Part shown: one piece after another, positions 49,354 to 61,687 of the stretch
Position numbering within the stretch: position 1 is the first letter of the stretch
Layout of the letters: each line of letters opens with the position of its first letter
Notes under the pieces: generated by a model
The model's database searches: none
Told to the model about the DNA's origin: nothing
What the model saw: the letters and a program-made list of their open reading frames with translations, nothing else
Program-made: the position numbers and the translations under genes
NCBI GenBank assembly: GCA_038363925.1
Contig: JAQQWL010000002.1
Location: 3,906,001-3,970,000 of the forward strand
Origin: Apiospora phragmitis
Taxonomy: Eukaryota; Ascomycota; Sordariomycetes; Amphisphaeriales; Apiosporaceae
Length of the DNA stretch: 64,000 nucleotides
Direction of reading: 5' to 3'

Positions 49354-50506
49354 ATGCCGGAGGATTCAGAAGACGAAGCATTCTCTGAGCCGCGAACACC
49401 ATCTCTTGATGGCGTCAGAAGCCAGGATTACTATACTGAGGATGGAGCCATCAGTCTATCACCGCCGCCCTCTCCTTCCATGAGCCTTCATTCATTGGGC
49501 ATGTCTCCGCTCTCCCCGTTGCGACATTCCCCGGTTTTGCATCGTCCTGCAAAACCACATCATCCTGCAGTTGATCACGACAGCCAACAGGACTTGAGCC
49601 AGGATAGCCGAGATGTTCTCGTGCAAAGACTTAGCGACTTGGTCTCTAGGCTATCGGGCGATGGGGAGCTACTGGGAAACGGCATCGCCAACCTGCACGC
49701 AAGGGTGGACGAAATGGAGCACATCTTGAGCCAAAGCTCTAGCCCCAAAGCTCAGAAGGGACATGGACGTAATCCATCATCAGTCGATAGCTCCCACGGA
49801 GGTGCTTCCATGTTGTCGGGCCTACCGTCGTCAGTTCAGCCAAAGTCACCATCCCCGGAGCACCTTCGTCAGATGCTCGGAAGGCAGTCGTGCCACTGCA
49901 GTCGCACCAAAGTGAGTCGGAGGAGGCGAATCCAAGGCGGAGCAGTCATTTCGGAGATCCTTCGAATCATGCACGGAAAGTGCTGCGCGACGCAGAACAG
50001 CTGCACGAAGCATTACTAGGAGTCGTTGCAAACCTGAAAGCTCGGCAAGAAGAACAAGATGTAATTCCGTGTCCCCGTGTCCTTTTTGGCGTAGCTAACC
50101 TTCCCCCTTAGCACATCCATGCCCTGTTGATCACCAGGGCCGAGCGGGCGGCTCAGAGGATCATTTATCTAGAAGAACGCGTGCAGGAATTGTGAGTGTG
50201 CCTCCCAAGTCTATCTTTGTTTAGCCATGCTGATTTTGGGCCAGGGAGGAGGAACAAAGTGAAGGTGAGATGGACATACTCAACCTGCAAATCCAGCTGA
50301 GCGCTATCGAAGTTCAATGCATGGGTTATATACCCAAAGATGCCGACCCGGAGCTCATGGAGAGCATCAACCTCTGGAAAGCTGAATGGAATGCCGTGAA
50401 ACGCAAACGAGCTCTCAGAAAAGGAGATGCTGCTGCTGCTGCGTTTGAGCCTCCCGAGGAGCATCGATTGCGAGCCTCTGCGGTGACCAGCGGCACACCA
50501 AACTAA
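49354..50506 (+). CDS. Uncharacterised fungal coiled-coil protein
   Basis: Exons 49354-50060, 50112-50191 and 50245-50506, about 349 aa after repair. The start is the ATG of MPEDSEDEAF. The first third is Ser/Pro-rich with an SP-rich block (SPPPSPSMSLHS, SPLSPLRHSP), probably a phosphorylated disordered region. Two helical regions follow (VQRLSDLVSRLSGDGELL; LHARVDEMEHIL), and after the break a longer coiled coil (KVLRDAEQLHEALLGVVANL; ERAAQRIIYLEERVQELEEE). The tail (AEWNAVKRKRALRKG) is basic. One base appears to be missing around 49879-49884, since the reading switches from LGRQSCHC to AVVPLQSHQSES. It resembles uncharacterised Pezizomycotina proteins; I see no catalytic motif. Confidence 0.7.
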
Positions 50507-52507
50507 CGCGACTTCTCATCACGATCAACTTATGTGAAATACACTCCACGAATGTCAGGAAGAGTATGTTGTCAAGGCATCCTTCTTCATTGGAGTCTAG
50601 TACTGTATGGCTTGCTGGAATGCATCATCGACTGTCAGGCGTAGATCTGGGACCCTGGAATGGCATCGCATCGCCATTTGGCAGGTCTCGTAGAAACTCC
50701 GAACATACTGCGTGCGGCAAGCCCAGCACAGCAGGCCAAGGTTACTATTCTTAGGACAAGAACACCTCGACTTGGTGTGAAATCACAATTAAGGACGGCT
50801 GGCGTTTTGCGGTTCGCGCGCCGTATCTTTCCTTGGATACGAGGCATGCGCTACAACACCGTGCGGCACGGAGTAAGGACCCGTTGTCTCTACAGCCTTG
50901 TAAGTCTAACAGTATATCTGTCTGCCTGTTGGGGATTTTGGCACAGCGGCTTCTTGGGTGAAGATATCAGATAGGCGCTCAGAAACTGACAAACAAATCA
51001 TACAGCCCAGTAAGGAGAAGAACTTTTACACCCGATGATATGGTCAGCCTGCCTTTTGATCGGCGATCCTGCAAGCACTGCTAGCCGAATATCCACCTCC
51101 AACAAGCTTCGCCTTAATGTATACCCTCCTTCGGAATGCGCGATGCATGCCTAGTGCTTGTATAGCACGAGGATGTATATAGTCCAGGTATGCCACTGTT
51201 GCCTGCCACAGTCAAATTCTGTGCCACATTTGCATACCCGATACAATGACATCCTTCCGATGTATCGCAGGCAGTTTCTCTTCGCAACTACATGCCCCTA
51301 TATGCACAGCCTACGGAGTTTGTGTGCGAATTCGGGACGTCAAGCTCACAGGCTGTGTTGGTGTGGTGCTATTCCTATGGCGAGCACATGGTAATCCGCA
51401 TACGGACCTGCCATAGTAGGAAGCAAGGTTCAGGCGGTGGTTTCATGGCGCCGGGGATGATATGTTCTTAGATGTCATAGTGCATTGTGTCTAATCCCCC
51501 GAATTCTTGGCGACAACGCCCAGTCAGCTTCCTTTCCGCCTTGGAGCGCGGGGTTTGGCAAGCTTGGCCGTAAAGCTTGTAGAGCTTCGGTGAACATGAT
51601 AAGCAAACAGATGCAACTTCTTGACTGAGCTTGTCCAAGCCCCAGCCGTCTTGGGAAAGATTGGCAGACGGTTGGGCAATGTCAGATCTCGAATCTGCCT
51701 ATTGTAATTACTACAATACTACAGTGATATCCATTGGGTAGATCTTGCACTTGAGGCATATCACATATTCCTCCTCAAAATGCCATGGTTGCCTGTAGAC
51801 TAAGCCCCTTCAAGGCATCTTGCAACCAACCGTCGTATCTCGCAGCCAACCGTTGTCGTCGCCCTTGCACTGGTACTCAGCACTACGTCATACGAGCAAC
51901 ACTCCATCAAGCAGCAGATCATTCTCTCGACGGGTTCTGATTCGCCAGTTAATGACGACGGCGGCTGAGGGCCCCCTTGATCGCCAGAGTCGGAATGCTG
52001 CTTATGACGTTAGAGGTGAATCCTTCGAGAGATGTTGCGACTGCTATTCAGTACCGGCAGTGTGAAACTTGGAGACAGCCTTGCCAATCCATCGTATAGG
52101 AGTCGGCCCACACCACAATGCTGCTCGAGCCCAGGAGCCTGCATTAGTCCAGCAATCAGCGGGCTATAGGTTAGAAGAGACGGAATAACCTTCCCTAAGC
52201 AGGAACCTTGAAACCCGGGGGTAGCACAGTAGGGCCATTGGGGAATCCAGAAGGGCCTACCAGGCATGGGCGAGATGAGAACTTGTGGTATTTGTACCAC
52301 TGTCCCTCCTTTCCAGATAATGCTGAGTGAGAGTTTGCTCCTCCCAGGTCTCTCTCTCATTACGAGTTCCACATCCCTCACCACTTAATAGCATCCCACT
52401 CTCTTCCCCCCTCCCTCATCAGAACGTTAGGTAAACATACACGCAAGGCACCCACGTAGATTAGCAAGAGACCCAACGTCACCCCATCCCCCAACCTTTC
52501 GCAAAAC
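50507..52507. other. Intergenic spacer, 2.0 kb
   Basis: Short open frames on both strands, none with family resemblance. The final 150 bp (CTCTTCCCCCCTCCCTCATC) is a pyrimidine-rich 5' UTR-like tract before the transporter gene. Confidence 0.45.
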
Positions 52508-55256
52508 ATGGCGTCGTCTCACGGGCCCGATAATGGAGAGAAAAGGCCTTCGAAGCGGAAGGACTCGGACATCTCGCGTTCGGAGATCGAGAACGCCCCG
52601 AGCCACGACGGCCACGCCCCCCACCACGAGCTGGACGAGGAGCAGCGCAAGCGGCTCGAGGCGTCGGCCAAGCTCGAGAACCCGCTGCGCGGCCTGAGCG
52701 CGGCGGAGCTGGCCCGGCGCGGCGCCGAGTTCTGCGCGCGGCACGGGCTCACGGCCGAGGACGACGTGCGCGCGTTCCGGCTGGGCGCCGTCATCGCCGG
52801 CAACCGGAACCAGTACGAGTACGACGCCGTGGTCATGCCGGACGGCCTGCGGCTGACGGACCGCGAGCGCGAGGTGCTCGGCCGCGAGGTGACGCACAAG
52901 TGGTCCCAGCCCACCATGCTGTACGCCGTCATCGTCATCTGCTCCCTCTGCGCCGCCGTCCAGGGCATGGACGAGACCGTCGTCAACGGCGCGCAGGGCT
53001 TCTACAAGATACAGTTCGGCATCGGCGACCCGGACTCGCAGAGAGGTATGTTTTTATTGCTAATATATTATACGTACACTATTTTAGTTGTGAGATATGA
53101 ATAAAAAATGGAAATGGAGAAGAAGACTCAGAACCAGATACACCTAACCCCCTTTCCCTGACTTTCTTTGATGCCTTCTCATCGCCCAACTTATACCATT
53201 TTCTCCGCTTCTATACAGAACTAGGAGCTAACGCGAAGTAATTTCTTGTCTCAGACTCTTGGCTTGTTGGACTTGTCAACTGTTAGTAAAACCCACCTTG
53301 AGTATATGCCATATTGGCTTCCCCCTTTTTCACAGTCGTGGTCTGATGGGTTTTGTGTATAGCTGCACCCTTACATCTGCTGCGCGTTCCTGGGATGCTG
53401 GCTCACGGAGCCCATGAACAAACTGTTTGGTCGGCGAGGGACAGTGTTCGTGTCGTGTGGCATCTCTGCTGCTGCATGTTTCTGGCAGGCATTTACAAAC
53501 ACTTGGTAGGAGCAGCAACCCCCTTTGACAAGTGGTCAGTGGGCTGGGCATGCAGCTAATGATTTGCTCCCTTCAACGACAATAGGTGGCACATGTTCAT
53601 TGCTCGATTCGCGCTCGGTTTGGGTATTGGCCCGAAATCAGCTACCACCCGTAAGTTGATATACACAACTTGAGACGCCCTAGTGCCCTATCCAGCCCCC
53701 CTCCTACAAAACGATGGCCCCAGATACTAAGTCTTATTTTCTTCTTCCCCGACAGCCATTTTTGCTGCCGAATGTTCTCCACCGAAGCTGCGCGGCGCCC
53801 TGGTGATGCAGTGGCAGATGTGGACGGCCTTCGGCATCATGATGGGCTACGTCGCGGACCTGGCCTTCTACTTCGTCCCGGACCTGTCCGGCATCCCCGG
53901 CCTGAATTGGCGCCTCATGATGGGCTCCGCCATGATCCCGGCCGTCATCGTCTGCGCCATCGTCTTACTTCACGCCCGAGTCCCCGCGCTGGTACCTGAC
54001 CAAGAACCGCCACGCCGAGGCCTTCCGCGCCATCTGCCAGCTGCGCTTCGAGAAGGTCCAGGCCGCGCGTGACCTCTTCTACATGGACACCCTGCTCCAG
54101 GTCGAGCGCGAGGCCATGGACATCGGCCGGAGCAAGATCAAGGAGCTGGTCACCGTCCGCCGCAACCGGAACGCCATGCTCGCTTCGGAGGTCGTCATGT
54201 TCAGTACGTCGTTCCCTACTATTAGGAAAGAAATTTTCGTGCTAATGTCGTTTTACAGTGCAACAATTCTGCGGCGTCAATGCCATCGCATATTATTCGT
54301 AAGACTACTTATTAGACTTCGCCTTATATGATTTTCGATGGCAGGGGTCTATGCCAGGCAAGTTGGCTGACCATTTTTATCCTCTTCCAGCACCGAGATC
54401 TTCAAGGACGTCACAGGGAGCGACGTCACCGCCTTGGGTGCTTCTCTGGGCTTCGGCGTCATCAACTGGCTCTTCGCCATCCCGGCCTTCTACACTATCG
54501 ATACGTTTGGTCGCCGAAATCTACTGTTGATCACGTTCCCGCTCATGTCTATCTTCCTCTTCTTCACGGGGTTCAGTTTCTGGATCCCCAAGGATAGTCC
54601 GGCGCACCTTGGCTGCATCGCGCTCGGCATTTACCTGTTCGGCGCCGTCTATTCTCCTGGTGAAGGCGTAAGTACAGTTTTTCTTAGGATGCTTTCACTT
54701 AATCGCTAGCGACCCTACTCCATTTTCACTGCTCCTTATCTTTTACTGTCCTTTTTGCTTGCGACAGCAGAACACTAACAGTCTCAATTACATCAGCCCG
54801 TCCCCTTTACCTACTCCGCCGAGGCGTACCCCCTCTACATCCGCCCCATCGGCATGTCCCTCGCGACGGCGACGACCTGGTTCTTCAACGCCGTGCTCTC
54901 CCTGACCTGGCCCTCGATCGTGCAGGCCTGGACCGAGCAGGGCGCCTTCTCGTGGTACGCGGCCTGGAACCTGGTCGGCTGGGTCCTGGTCCTCCTCTTC
55001 GTGCCCGAGACCAAAGAAAAGACGCTCGAGGAGCTCGACGCCGTCTTCGACGTGCCCCTGCGCCGCATCGCCCGCTACGGCGTCGACCAGGCCCTCTACT
55101 TCTGGGGCCACTACCTCCTGCGCCGCGACCTCGCGGCGCCCAAGCCGCCCTCGTCGGGCGACGTCCTGCAGTACACGGAGGATAAACGGCGGCAGAGCTC
55201 CGATGGAAGGGGAGAAGCTGCAGGTGGAGCACCACGATCCTACTGCTCGCGTCTAG
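52508..55256 (+). CDS. MFS sugar transporter (sugar porter family)
   Basis: Eight exons: 52508-53045, 53255-53281, 53363-53505, 53586-53650, 53756-54203, 54259-54298, 54391-54667 and 54797-55256; about 664 aa. Sugar-porter signatures are present: LYAVIVICSLCAAVQGMDE (TM1), GRRGTVF, RFALGLGIGPKSAT, TPESPRWYL, QQFCGVNAIAYYS (TM7), DTFGRRNLLLI and VPETKEKTLEEL. Twelve transmembrane segments are expected at the plasma membrane. The N-terminal cytosolic region is unusually long (about 135 charged residues). Substrate is unknown. Three extra bases break the frame: within 53368-53372 (NSAPYICC expected), a T at 53965-53966 (VYFTPESPRW expected) and a G in 55209-55212, after which EKLQVEHHDPTARV-stop fits better than the longer read to 55375. 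Confidence 0.88.
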
Positions 55257-55379
55257 AGCAGCGCGGAAGATGTAGTAGAGCTTATACACATTTACGTATT
55301 GTCAAAGGGGTGGGAAGCTATTCAGCGTCTGTGGGACGGTTCTTTGCATGTCAGCTATTTTACTGGCGTGGATAAATCA

Positions 55380-55865
55380 TGAGGCAGGGAGACTAGATCT
55401 TGAGTGGTAAAGGGGGGGCATATTTCTTTTGGGGACGAAATCTGTCGCTTTTGCGTTAGTCAATACCCGAGGTCGTGAGTTTTGGATATTCTGATTAAGG
55501 GTTATCACGAACTTGTCAAATTCTTCAATTTTGCAACTCCGGTTTATATAAGCTTGCTTCCCAATCACTTATTCTATATGCTTTATTAAGCGAGCTCACT
55601 AGAAAATATATCTTCTTGACGGCGTACGGCTTATAGCAGAGAAGGATTCTTAACGGAGCCGCGGAAGTTTTTATGTAATTTTAAGTTCCATTCTTCTCAG
55701 ACCGGCGTTAGACCGGCAAAAGCACTTTAAAGATGAAAAACAAAACGCGACTGGATTTCTTCTATAACTCGTCTTTGCAATTTCATTGTCTATTTAAGGG
55801 CTTGCACTAAAGCCCCCCGGGATTGGAATTCGGTTGGAATTCTTCTTTCTACTATAAAAAAGACT
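55380..55865. other. AT-rich intergenic segment
   Basis: Between convergent genes. It is visibly AT-richer than its surroundings (many TATA, TTAT and AAAA words) and holds only short frames. It could be a decayed repeat altered by repeat-induced point mutation, or simply an AT-rich 3' flank. No terminal repeat or transposase motif was seen. Confidence 0.4.
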
Positions 55866-57289
55866 TTAATCCGAGGTCAAATCCACCTCCACCACCTTGC
55901 GCTTCTTGGAGTCAGGTGACTCCCTCCTCCTTCTTCCGGCGCTCCTCCTTGATATGAGGCTGCTGACCAGCGTGGCCACGCTGGCCACGCTGGACGCGGG
56001 CGCGAGCGCGATCCCGGTGGCCCCGGAACTGGTCCTAGAAGTTGTTAATTATTTGCCTAAGGATTTGAAAGTGTATTCATTACTTTCGACGTCGACCCCG
56101 AAACCTCGCAGGCGCGCGATGGCCTGCTGCCGCATATCCTCCTGCACTCTCTCAGCATGGCTGAGAGCCGCAGCAGGAGCAGCGGCGGGTGAGGCCTGGT
56201 TGAGGACCTCGCCCCGGCGAGAGGGGCTCTGCTTGGCTGAGAGCCTCGTTTTGCTCTCGCGTGATGATGGCCTCTTGGCAAAGACCCTCTGAAATGTAAG
56301 ATGTTAGTAGATTGCACAGCATGATACCAGTATTAAGTTATACTAACCTCTCGAACGGTACGTGAAGCGGTAAGTAGCAAGGGGGCCGGTATCTGTGGGC
56401 AGGCGCTTGACATCACGGTAGCGCGGCAAGATGTTGGCTCCAGGAGGCGACCTTCTAGATCATCAGTATACTTGGACTTGGAAATACCCACGACAATTTG
56501 GGTGAATAGATATTGGTAAGGGGATCGGCAAAGAGACTTACTGCACATCATCACCAAATTGCGTTCCATGTGAAACGGCTCGGCCTTTCAAGGACTTCTC
56601 GGAGACCTCAGCAAGTCTTGAGGTCTCGCTGTTGCCCTTGAAGTCCGAGGTTCCAAGCTCCTGGACTCTGAATACTCGAAGCTCAATAACGCCCAGCTCA
56701 CGAACCTTCTCCCGCTCGTTTTCCAAGCGCCAGCTGCTGCTATCATCGACTGGAAGTGTTTGTTAGGAAGATGAAAGTGAATATTTTCGCAGTTGCTATA
56801 TGAAAAGTCCGCAACGGGAAGGAATATAAGGTTGTAGTCCTTTATGTGACGTAGGCTCATATGAGACGGAATGGTGGTGGTTGAGTCTTATTAAACATTG
56901 TACTTACCGGTTGCGACTCCAGCAAACTTGAAGGCCTGCTTAAAGACAGTTCCATCACGAGCTTTAGTGACTCTCTCCTTGATGTCGACTCTGAAGGGGC
57001 CGTCATGAAGATTGTTCTGGCGGCAAAGTTCGCCACGAATCCACTGGCCATCGGTATAGGCAGCAAGGTTCAACGTGTGTGGAATGGGCTGGTGATGGTC
57101 ATAGGTCGGGTTGATTCGAACATGGATGGTGAATTCTTCACCGCATCGGCTCTCGATATACTTACTGGACATCTTGGTGCCATTCTCGTCAGGCTCCTGA
57201 TTGTGGTCAGGATCAGCATACTCGAAAGCAGGTCTACCGCCGATCCAGATTGTGACCTCAATGGCCGGGACTCCGTCGATAATAGCCAT
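55866..57289 (-). CDS. DUF7918 domain-containing protein
   Basis: Exons 57289-56908, 56749-56542, 56454-56348, 56288-56084 and 56034-55866. The first three join cleanly to a DUF7918 domain: MAIIDGVPAIEVTIWIGGRP, YIESRCGEEFTIHVRINPTY, WRLENEREKVRELGVIELRV, GANILPRYRDVKRLP and TYRFTYRSREG. This domain is frequent in ascomycetes and basidiomycetes and has no assigned function. The rest is charged and helical (SHAERVQEDMRQQAIARLRGF), then basic, ending KKRKVVEVDLTSD: a nuclear-localisation-like KKRK next to a SUMO-interaction-like V-V-E-V-D-L core. Frame is disturbed by one extra base in 56212-56215 and at least one indel near 55905-55925, so residues just before the terminal motif are uncertain. 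Nuclear location is inferred. Confidence 0.72.
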
Positions 57290-59515
57290 TGTTGTAGCAG
57301 GTTGGCACGAGGGTTAGGGTTGTCTGGACTAGGGTGAGACTTGGGCGAACTCAGGGGTTAGGCGTTGTCGGCGATGTTAAGGTGTAGACGTTAGGGACCA
57401 TGACAGATAGTAAGAGTAAACGTCAGTGGAGAAGTAAATGCGCGCAAAGGTTGAAACGTCGCATAGATTTGACAACCACAAAGGTATAGAGGCTCGATAC
57501 CGGTATTGGTGCGGTATTAGTCAAAAGTGCCCAAACTGGTACTTGTTGCTGGCCAGTGTGCAGCCCACTACAATAAAGCAGATCTAGCCACGCAGAGGAC
57601 GTGATAACTTGACTTTAGCCAAGTGCGATCTTGGTATTAGTGTTATTGACTGATTCCGATGCCGAAGAGCCGAAAAGAGTCCGTGTTGCGCGGTGCAAGA
57701 GAGATATTGCTGGTGTGGCAAAGGGATAGATATTGACGAAGAGATGGGTCGGTTTCGTCCAAGAAGAAAAATGTTGCACTGAGGTAGGCCTTTCCAAACT
57801 CAAGCGTCGCGATAGTTCAAGCGCTGTAAAGGAGTCGCCGTAGATGTCGGTGACTAGGCACTGCTTGCTAAGGGAAAATCGTCGCACAGATACAGACGAT
57901 GCAGGAGAGTAGACGACGTCGTCGCAAAGTGAGAGGTGTCGGCGAGGTAGAGCTGACCAGTGGAGGAGGCAGTACTGAAAGAGAAAAGCGAATAATGTCT
58001 TTTCAACTGGCAATAATGAGTTGACAGGAAAAGGAAGCGATGAAGGAAAGGCTAGCACGAGCGTTACCAGCAAAGCCTGCGTATTGTATGATCCTGAAGC
58101 CTGGAAGTGAACAGTTGGGAAGAGTTATTTTGCTTCCCGACCATGGAGATCCCAATAGCCTTCTTGCAGAATACAGAAAGAAATTCTGAGTAGAGAAAGG
58201 GAAGAGGAGGTGGCGCAGATGAGGCTTGTTTCGAGTTGATAGCAAGCCGGTGTTTGCGACGCGACGGTGAATAGTAGGCAAACGTTGCCTTTTTCTGCCC
58301 GTTGAATATGCAATGATTAACAAAATTACGCAATGGTGAAGATGTGAATAGAGAGGAAGAAGAGTAACCAAGGCGAAGAGGCTTGATACTGTGGTTGACA
58401 GTAAGCCTGGCGAGTGTGCACTCGGTGGTGAACGGTCGGTCAAAGGTGCTCTTTTTCTTCTTGGCCGTGGCTTTGGGAATAATCGAAAGGGCAGGAAACT
58501 CAGGCAATCAAATATGTTCCATCCGATGTTACCGATTGTTCGCGTCGAAGAGTGGTGAACAACCGAGCTACGTATAAGACAAACCGTCACGGATTGGGAG
58601 GCACTTGATGTCGCAGACGAACGTGCTGGTGGTTAACCCAACCCGAATCGAGTTTTGCAAGTAAACCTTGGATAATCCAGCCTCGTCGCTTGTCCTTTCT
58701 TTGCAAAGTCCAGAGCTAGAAAGCCATTCTTGATTATGGGGAAGGAACGAAGGGGCAAAGGCGGTCACAACAGCCGAACGTGATAGAGCACTGCATCCAC
58801 ATCTCGAGTGAATCTCGTTCCGTCCGATCTCAAAGACACCTGCAGAGAATGCTTATTGAGATCTTGTTCACTGGCAGCTGAATGTCTAAAGCAAAGGTCA
58901 GCATGACACGGCATCCTATTGCTCATATGTCGTATCAGGATTTAGCTGAAAGCTCCCAACCAACTGAGAACCATAGAGCACGATGGAACTAACAGAACCT
59001 GCATGTCAGTCAACTTGGATTTCCAAGGAGCTTGCCGCCGCCCCTATAGGGGTACTACACGCTCCTAAGTAACAGTTACTAGTCAAAGCGAGCCTTGAAC
59101 ATAATACAGCCCAATTCAGGAGAGAAGATATTGCAATATGGCAAATATCAGCTTATGCTCGATGCCTGCTGCCTGCTGCATCTACTGTGCCATTTACTGT
59201 GCCATCTGCTGTGCCATCTACTGCTAGCATGTAGAAAAAGGCAGATTCATATAGCTCCCAAAAGGACCTCAAGGGGGTAGAACCCCAGTTGATCACTACT
59301 ACTATACACAATTACCAACTACCGGTACGTACGGAGAACTATATATCGAGAAAAGCCACGGTAATGCTCCCTGTGGTTTTCAGCGTACAAGCCAAGAATT
59401 TCTCAAATCAGTGCTCTGTCATGACATCTTCAAGGAGATGGCAACAGCTCCATACTGACTCTCCTCCGTACAAGTCAATAGCACCTCGCTGGACAACAGG
59501 CAAGCCAAATTCGCA
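57290..59515. other. Intergenic spacer, 2.2 kb
   Basis: Lies upstream of the DUF7918 gene and downstream of the next minus-strand gene. Two minus-strand frames (57615-58073 and 58003-58590) lack conserved motifs and are not supported as genes. It contains a 12-bp tandem repeat at 59179-59226. Confidence 0.45.
59179..59226. repeat. 12-bp tandem repeat, about 3.8 copies
   Basis: Unit CATCTACTGTGC, followed by variants with T or G at one position and a last copy ending CTGCTA. It is intergenic and its role, if any, is unknown. Confidence 0.75.
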
Positions 59516-60810
59516 TCAATGCCATCGAGCCCTGTTCTCCCTATCATACTCAGCTTGGCTGTAACCCTCGAACTTCCGCCCCATCTCTCGAGGGCTGATC
59601 TCGCTCGTGGTCGACTGGCCCAGCAGGCGCTCGCCGTAAAACTCGATGCGTTGGATGTCGAGATATCCCTCGATACGGCCTCCACCCAAGAACTTGATCC
59701 AGCCACGGTTGGAGTTCCCATAGAGGATGGGGCCCTCATCCTCCCGGCCTCGCCAGATGAACGACAACTCATCATGAGAAGACTGCCAGGGGCGTTGGTC
59801 GAGGAGGAACACGCCCTGATAAACGCCAAGCTCGAAGTCCCCCCAAAGTTTGCTGCCGGCAAGGGTGAGCACAAGCTCGAAGTCTTCTCCATAGTGCGGC
59901 CACTCTCCGGAGACATAGGGGGAAGAGATGGCATAGCGGCCATTTATGAAACTAGAGGTTCCAGACGCACTGGGCTGCTGTTGTCGGAGCCGGATCGTCC
60001 GGAGCCGGAACTGGCATGCTCGGTGTAAGACGGAGGCGGCTCATCATATCTATCCACAGGGTCGTTGTGGTAGCCGTGACCCAGAGCACTAACAGGTTGA
60101 TAAGCAGCCTTGCGGGCAGTCACTTCGTGCGACCCCGTGGTGCTGGGTCTTGCTTGGGTGTCTGGGTAGACTTGGGTTTCGGAGCCGGCTTCGGCTTTGG
60201 CGTGACAGTCTTGGGTTTGGATGGTGCCGTCTTCTCCTTGACAGGCTTCGAGGGGGTGGAAGCTTTCGGGATGGTAGCGGTGGTCTTCGCCTTCTTGGCT
60301 CCACTCTGAGCTGTCGAGGTGGTAGTGGTGCCCTTGGAGACGGTGATGTTGATACCGCCGACGTTGACCGTAACATCCACACTCTCCTCCGCCTTTCTCT
60401 TCGTTCCCGTCTTTTCCCGGCTGTGCCAGCAGCAGCAGCAGTAGTAGCAGCAGCACCACTGCCCCCCTTGAGCGCCTTCTTGGCCTCGCGGTCGAGCTTG
60501 GTCCACTCCTTCTTGAGCTCGCCTTTCAGCTTGGACACGTGAGCGGGCACTTTCAGGGCGCCGGCCTTGTTGACGGCGTCAAACAGCCGCATGCGCGCCA
60601 CGGCCCTGGTCTTGGAGGGCGGCAGGCCGTAGTGGATGAGCTGGGCCTCGAACCAGTGCGCCGGGTGGTCCTTGTCGCTGCCCGACTGGAAGTGCGTCTT
60701 CAGCTCGGCCAAGGTGGCGCGACGATGGCGGTTATGGCCTGATGCCTCGGCGTACAGGTCGCCGTTGGCGAAGGCAAAGCCATCTCGCGACACGGGGCTG
60801 TCGAGGCCAT
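59516..60810 (-). CDS. Uncharacterised fungal protein: N-terminal helical domain, basic linker, C-terminal beta domain
   Basis: Treated as a single exon of about 432 aa after repair. N-terminal part: LKTHFQSGSDKDHPAHWFEA, QLIHYGLPPSKTRAVARMRL and LFDAVNKAGALKVPAHV, resembling a small helical domain found in many fungal hypothetical proteins. The middle is Lys/Pro/Thr-rich and disordered (KPKPAPKPKSTQTPKQ). The C-terminal part (YAISSPYVSGEWPHYGEDFE, SKLWGDFELGVYQGVF, DELSFIWRGRE) is a conserved all-beta segment with paired tryptophans. Four missing bases break the frame, at about 60794-60797, 60412-60415, 60118-60124 and 59945-59952. The proposed ATG at 60808-60810 needs the first repair (MASTAPVSRDGFAFANGDLY). 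An acceptor-like TTCAG just upstream leaves an extra 5' exon possible. No function can be named. Confidence 0.65.
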
Positions 60811-61326
60811 GACCGTGTTGAGGCTTGTCCAGCAACAGCAAGTGCTGAATCAGAACACAATTAGAATCTGCAAGCAATTGATGATAAGAAACTGTTTGGC
60901 ACCCAAGTACCCCAGAACAGGAAGTGAATTGACTTTTGTTAAATGGGAAGCAAAAGTCACGAGGGAAACAAACCCCTGTTAAGCTTTACCCCATGGCGGC
61001 TATCAAGGAACTCAGTGTTGGGATACCTGAGAACCCCGCGTCTAACCCCGACTATCTCAGTAAGAACTTCTACATTATATGAATTATGCTGGTTCTACAT
61101 ATAACCCTTTGGAAGGTGTAATTTCGTTCGACCCAGTTTGATTGATACCACAGAAGAATACCGTTGACATATGTGCCAATGAGAGAGCTGCCCAGTACCT
61201 TACAGCATTGAGGTGCATTCCACTCAAAAGACCCCACCACCGTAGATCGCGAATTTCAGAGCAATTAAAGCAACCCGCCGCTGTCCAACTACCTATGTCA
61301 TCCGCGAGCCAGGCCATACCACAACA
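60811..61326. promoter_or_regulatory. Divergent promoter region
   Basis: About 0.5 kb between divergent starts of the uncharacterised gene and dad3. It should contain both promoters. No individual site was identified. Confidence 0.4.
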
Positions 61327-61687
61327 ATGGACGCGCCGACCACGAACCCGCTCCTGGCGCCGCCGGAGCTCTCGCCGCTCGAGCAGGAGGTGCTCGAGGA
61401 GTACGAGCGCCTGGCCGAGAACATGAAGAACGTGTGTTACTACACCCAACCACCAAACAGGTGCTAGGCTAGATCAATCAATAGCTAACTCAACTCCACA
61501 TCCACAGCTCGCAACCGTCCTCGACACCATGGCCTCGCAGCCCACGACCGAGATCCTCGACGGGCTCCGCGAGCTCGAGCGCAAGACCAGCCTGGTCTTT
61601 ACGTTGCTCAAGGCGAGCGTCTACAGCATCGTGCTGCAGCAGGAGATAGGCTGGGACCAGCAGCAGGGCAACGGCGGTCAGCACTGA
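61327..61687 (+). CDS. dad3: DASH complex subunit Dad3
   Basis: Exon 1 61327-61431 and exon 2 61508-61687, with a GTGTGT...CCACAG intron, give 94 aa. Dad3 is a subunit of the DASH/Dam1 ring that couples kinetochores to microtubule plus ends. The family pattern is clear: LSPLEQEVLEEYERLAENMK in exon 1, then LATVLDTMASQPTTEILDGL and the highly conserved ERKTSLVFTLLKASVYSIVL at the C-terminal end, followed by QQEIGW. Length matches fungal Dad3 (about 85-100 aa). The frame is intact. Confidence 0.93.

Noticed and set aside
57309..57323. Telomere-like GAGGGTTAGGGTTGT
   Set aside because: Fewer than two and a half TTAGGG units; too short to mean an internal telomere.
57615..58590. Overlapping minus-strand frames upstream of the DUF7918 gene
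   Set aside because: Peptides look like translated noncoding DNA (Leu/Ser/Phe/Arg-rich, no domain) and the frames overlap one another on the same strand.
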